Part shown: piece after piece, positions 62,030 through 64,000 of the stretch
How positions within the stretch are numbered: the stretch's first letter is position 1
Layout of the letters: each line of letters opens with the position of its first letter
Assembly (NCBI RefSeq): GCF_039522165.1
Contig: NZ_BAAADE010000008.1
Coordinates: 1 to 64,000 of the forward strand
Origin: Paenochrobactrum glaciei
Lineage (GTDB): Bacteria > Pseudomonadota > Alphaproteobacteria > Rhizobiales > Rhizobiaceae
DNA: 64,000 bases
Direction: 5' to 3'
The notes under the pieces: model-generated
Databases searched by the model: none
The model's input: the letters and a program-made list of their open reading frames with translations, nothing else
Told to the model about the DNA's origin: nothing
Translations under genes and position numbers: made by a program

Positions 62030-62931
62030 GCACATTGCGAAACTGGCTTTTAGACGACTCTCCGGCCTCGCGTTTTCAGGCGCGGATGGGACGTTTCTGG
62101 CAGGTCTTTACCGCCCTGCTGCGTAATCCGCTGACCGTGATCGGTCTGATCATCATTCTCGCATTGCTGCTGATTGCGGCCTTTGCACCGATGATTGCAC
62201 CCTATTCACCCACCAGCCAAAATCTTTCCGCCCGCCTGATGGCACCAAGCAGTGCGCATTGGATGGGCACCGACGAGCTTGGCCGCGATATCTGGTCACG
62301 CGTGGTTTATGGTGCGCGTATCACCTTGCTGATTGTCACCATGGTTGGGGTGATTGCCGCCCCTCTTGGCCTCATCATCGGCGCCGTTGCCGGCTATTTC
62401 GGCGGCTGGGTTGACCGTGCGATGATGGCAATCACCGATATTTTCCTCTCAATGCCAAAGCTGATCATGGCGCTTGCCTTTGTGGCCGCTCTCGGGCCCG
62501 GCATTGAAAATGCTATTATTGCTATCGCGCTCACCGCATGGCCGGTTTATGCCCGTATTGCACGCGCTGAAACCATCACCTTCAGGGACGCGGAATTTAT
62601 CGCAGCCGTGCGCATTCAAGGTGCCGGTCACACCCGCATTATTCTGCGCCATGTACTGCCGCTTTGCGCTTCCTCCACTATTGTCCGCGTTACCCTTGAT
62701 ATGGCAGGCATCATTCTGACCGCCGCCGGTCTTGGCTTTCTCGGCCTTGGGGCGCAGCCGCCATTGCCGGAATGGGGTGCTATGATTGCCAGTGGTCGTA
62801 ATTTTATTCTCGACCAATGGTGGGTGGCAACCATGCCGGGCTTTGCGATTATCCTCGTCAGCCTTGGTTTTTGTTTGCTTGGCGATGGCCTGCGCGATGT
62901 GCTTGATCCAAAACAGGGAGGCAAGCAATGA
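62026..62931 (+). CDS. Peptide ABC transporter permease (DppC-like)
   Basis: The second permease, 301 residues, with the DppC pattern: the N-terminal oppC-type helix, MGTDELGRDIWSRVVYGARITLLIV, and the EAA loop region FIAAVRIQGAGHTRIILRHVLPLCASSTIVRVTLDMAGIILTAAGLGFLGLGAQPPLPEWG. It overlaps both neighbours by 4 bases and forms the channel with the preceding protein. Confidence 0.93.
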   Translation: MSTLRNWLLDDSPASRFQARMGRFWQVFTALLRNPLTVIGLIIILALLLIAAFAPMIAPYSPTSQNLSARLMAPSSAHWMGTDELGRDIWSRVVYGARITLLIVTMVGVIAAPLGLIIGAVAGYFGGWVDRAMMAITDIFLSMPKLIMALAFVAALGPGIENAIIAIALTAWPVYARIARAETITFRDAEFIAAVRIQGAGHTRIILRHVLPLCASSTIVRVTLDMAGIILTAAGLGFLGLGAQPPLPEWGAMIASGRNFILDQWWVATMPGFAIILVSLGFCLLGDGLRDVLDPKQGGKQ

Positions 62932-63788
62932 GTGCTGCTGACACAAGCCAAGCTCTATTGGAAATCAAAAACCTCACTGTCACTTTTCCAACCAATCGCG
63001 GGCCGGTTAATGTCGTCAAAGGTATTTCTTTTCAGCTAGGACGCGAAAAACTCGGCATTGTGGGTGAGAGTGGCTCCGGCAAATCCATGACCGGCCGCGC
63101 CATTCTCAAACTCATCCGCAAGCCCGGCAAAATCACCGCCGACAAAATGAATTTTGATGGCATTGATTTGTTAAGCACCTCCGAGCGGCAAATGCGTGCC
63201 TTACGCGGCAGCCGTATTTCCATGGTGATGCAGGATCCGAAATTTTCGCTCAATCCTGTGATGACCATTGGTGATCAGATTGCCGAAGCCTTGCAGACGC
63301 ACGAAAAAATCTCGCGCAAAGAGTTAAATTCCCGCGTTATTGCCATGCTGGAAGCGGTGCGCATCAACAATCCGGCGCATGTTGCCAAGCTTTATCCGCA
63401 TGAAGTGTCTGGTGGCATGGGGCAGCGCGTGATGATTGCCATGATGCTGATCCCGAAGCCCGATTTGCTGATTGCCGATGAACCGACATCGGCATTAGAT
63501 GTCTCCGTTCAGGCGCAGGTGCTTGATATTATGGATGCGCTTGTTTCAGACAATGGCATGGGACTTTTGCTGATCAGTCATGATCTCAATCTGGTAGCGC
63601 GCTATTGTGACCGGATCATCGTGATGAATAGCGGTGAAATTGTTGAGGAATGTCTGGCCAAAGACCTGCATCAGGCCAAACATCCTTATACACAGGGTCT
63701 CCTTGCCGCCATGCCGAAAATTGATGAGGATCGCGACGAGCTGCCCGTGCTTGACCGCAGCCTCTGGAGTGCAGGAGCACGAACATGA
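62928..63788 (+). CDS. Peptide ABC transporter ATP-binding protein (DppD-like)
   Basis: An ATPase of 286 residues. Walker A GESGSGKSM, Q-loop MVMQDPKFSLNPVM, signature VSGGMGQRVMIAMM, Walker B LLIADEPTSALDVSVQ and switch His in LLISHDLNLVARYCDRI. The C-terminal oligopeptide/dipeptide ABC domain is short (HPYTQGLLAAMPKI). It pairs with the next ATPase, whose gene starts within its stop (ATGA). Confidence 0.94.
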   Translation: MSAADTSQALLEIKNLTVTFPTNRGPVNVVKGISFQLGREKLGIVGESGSGKSMTGRAILKLIRKPGKITADKMNFDGIDLLSTSERQMRALRGSRISMVMQDPKFSLNPVMTIGDQIAEALQTHEKISRKELNSRVIAMLEAVRINNPAHVAKLYPHEVSGGMGQRVMIAMMLIPKPDLLIADEPTSALDVSVQAQVLDIMDALVSDNGMGLLLISHDLNLVARYCDRIIVMNSGEIVEECLAKDLHQAKHPYTQGLLAAMPKIDEDRDELPVLDRSLWSAGART

Positions 63789-64000
63789 GTGGCACTGCAA
63801 TTGAACTAAAAGACCTTTGCATTTCCTATGGCAGAACGCAGGTTGTGCATGATGTGAATGTGTCGGTTGCCCAAGGCGAAAGCTTTGCCCTTGTGGGTGA
63901 AAGCGGCTCAGGTAAATCGACCATTCTGAAAGCAATCATGGGACTAGCACCTGATTGGAGCGGTGAAATTTCCATTCTCGGAAAATCGCGTCTGCATGGC
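63785..64000 (+). CDS. Peptide ABC transporter ATP-binding protein (DppF-like), partial
   Basis: The start of a second ATPase gene, cut by the window end. The visible residues begin MSGTAIELKDLCISYGRTQVVHDVNVSV and reach a Walker A (GESGSGKSTILK). It overlaps the preceding ATPase gene by 4 bases and would complete a DppBCDF-type transporter. Confidence 0.9.
   Translation, partial: MSGTAIELKDLCISYGRTQVVHDVNVSVAQGESFALVGESGSGKSTILKAIMGLAPDWSGEISILGKSRLHG

Noticed and set aside
1..64000. CRISPR array or other regularly spaced repeats
   Set aside because: I saw no direct repeats with regular spacing anywhere in the window.

Overview
The window looks like chromosome from an alphaproteobacterium of the order Hyphomicrobiales (Rhizobiales), close to the Brucellaceae/Bartonellaceae. 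This is inferred from the smo/mtlK polyol operon, a DUF930 protein, a cbb3 oxidase cluster, an OxyR-AhpC-AhpF unit and a TssB-TssC41-TssC40 arrangement known from Agrobacterium. I did not see rRNA, tRNA or CRISPR arrays. Nearly all the DNA is coding; the only gene-free stretch over 300 bases is about 48062-48613.

Region 1 (1-16014) is the right end of an IS3-family element followed by an AT-rich type VI secretion (T6SS) cluster. PAAR, VgrG and Hcp run leftwards; TssA, TssB, two TssC paralogues, TssE, TssF, TssG, TssK, TssL (with an OmpA domain) and a short TssM run rightwards as one tightly overlapping operon. TssM stops just after its third membrane helix, has no Walker A motif and lacks the periplasmic domain. 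No TssH/ClpV, TssJ or effector/immunity pair is in the window.

Region 2 (16149-29392) holds an RpiR-controlled peptidase module (isoaspartyl peptidase; divergent D-aminopeptidase), a FecI-FecR-TonB receptor set of heme-receptor type, an AraC regulator, a DEDDh exonuclease, and the peroxide-defence operon ahpC-ahpF-oxyR with a perfect 18-bp-arm palindrome upstream of ahpC.

Region 3 (29523-39630) is a sorbitol/mannitol unit: HAD phosphatase, SorC regulator, ABC importer, sorbitol dehydrogenase and mannitol dehydrogenase. It is followed by an acetamidase/formamidase and a small glycine-zipper lipoprotein.

Region 4 (39846-49594) carries a DUF930 protein and a putrescine-type (gamma-glutamylated) catabolic operon: amidotransferase, aldehyde dehydrogenase, PuuB-like oxidase, PuuA-like ligase, TetR regulator and APC permease. 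A shared 15-bp palindrome occurs upstream of both puuA and the permease. A secreted alpha/beta hydrolase follows.

Region 5 (49720-57046) is a cbb3 cytochrome oxidase operon: redoxin, ccoN, ccoO, ccoQ, ccoP, a tiny membrane protein, a DUF2189 protein, ccoI, ccoS. The two unusual genes sit where ccoG and ccoH normally lie.

Region 6 (57208-64000) is a peptide uptake module: XRE-cupin regulator, peptide-binding protein and M24 peptidase on one strand, and a divergent Dpp-type permease/ATPase operon that runs off the end of the window.
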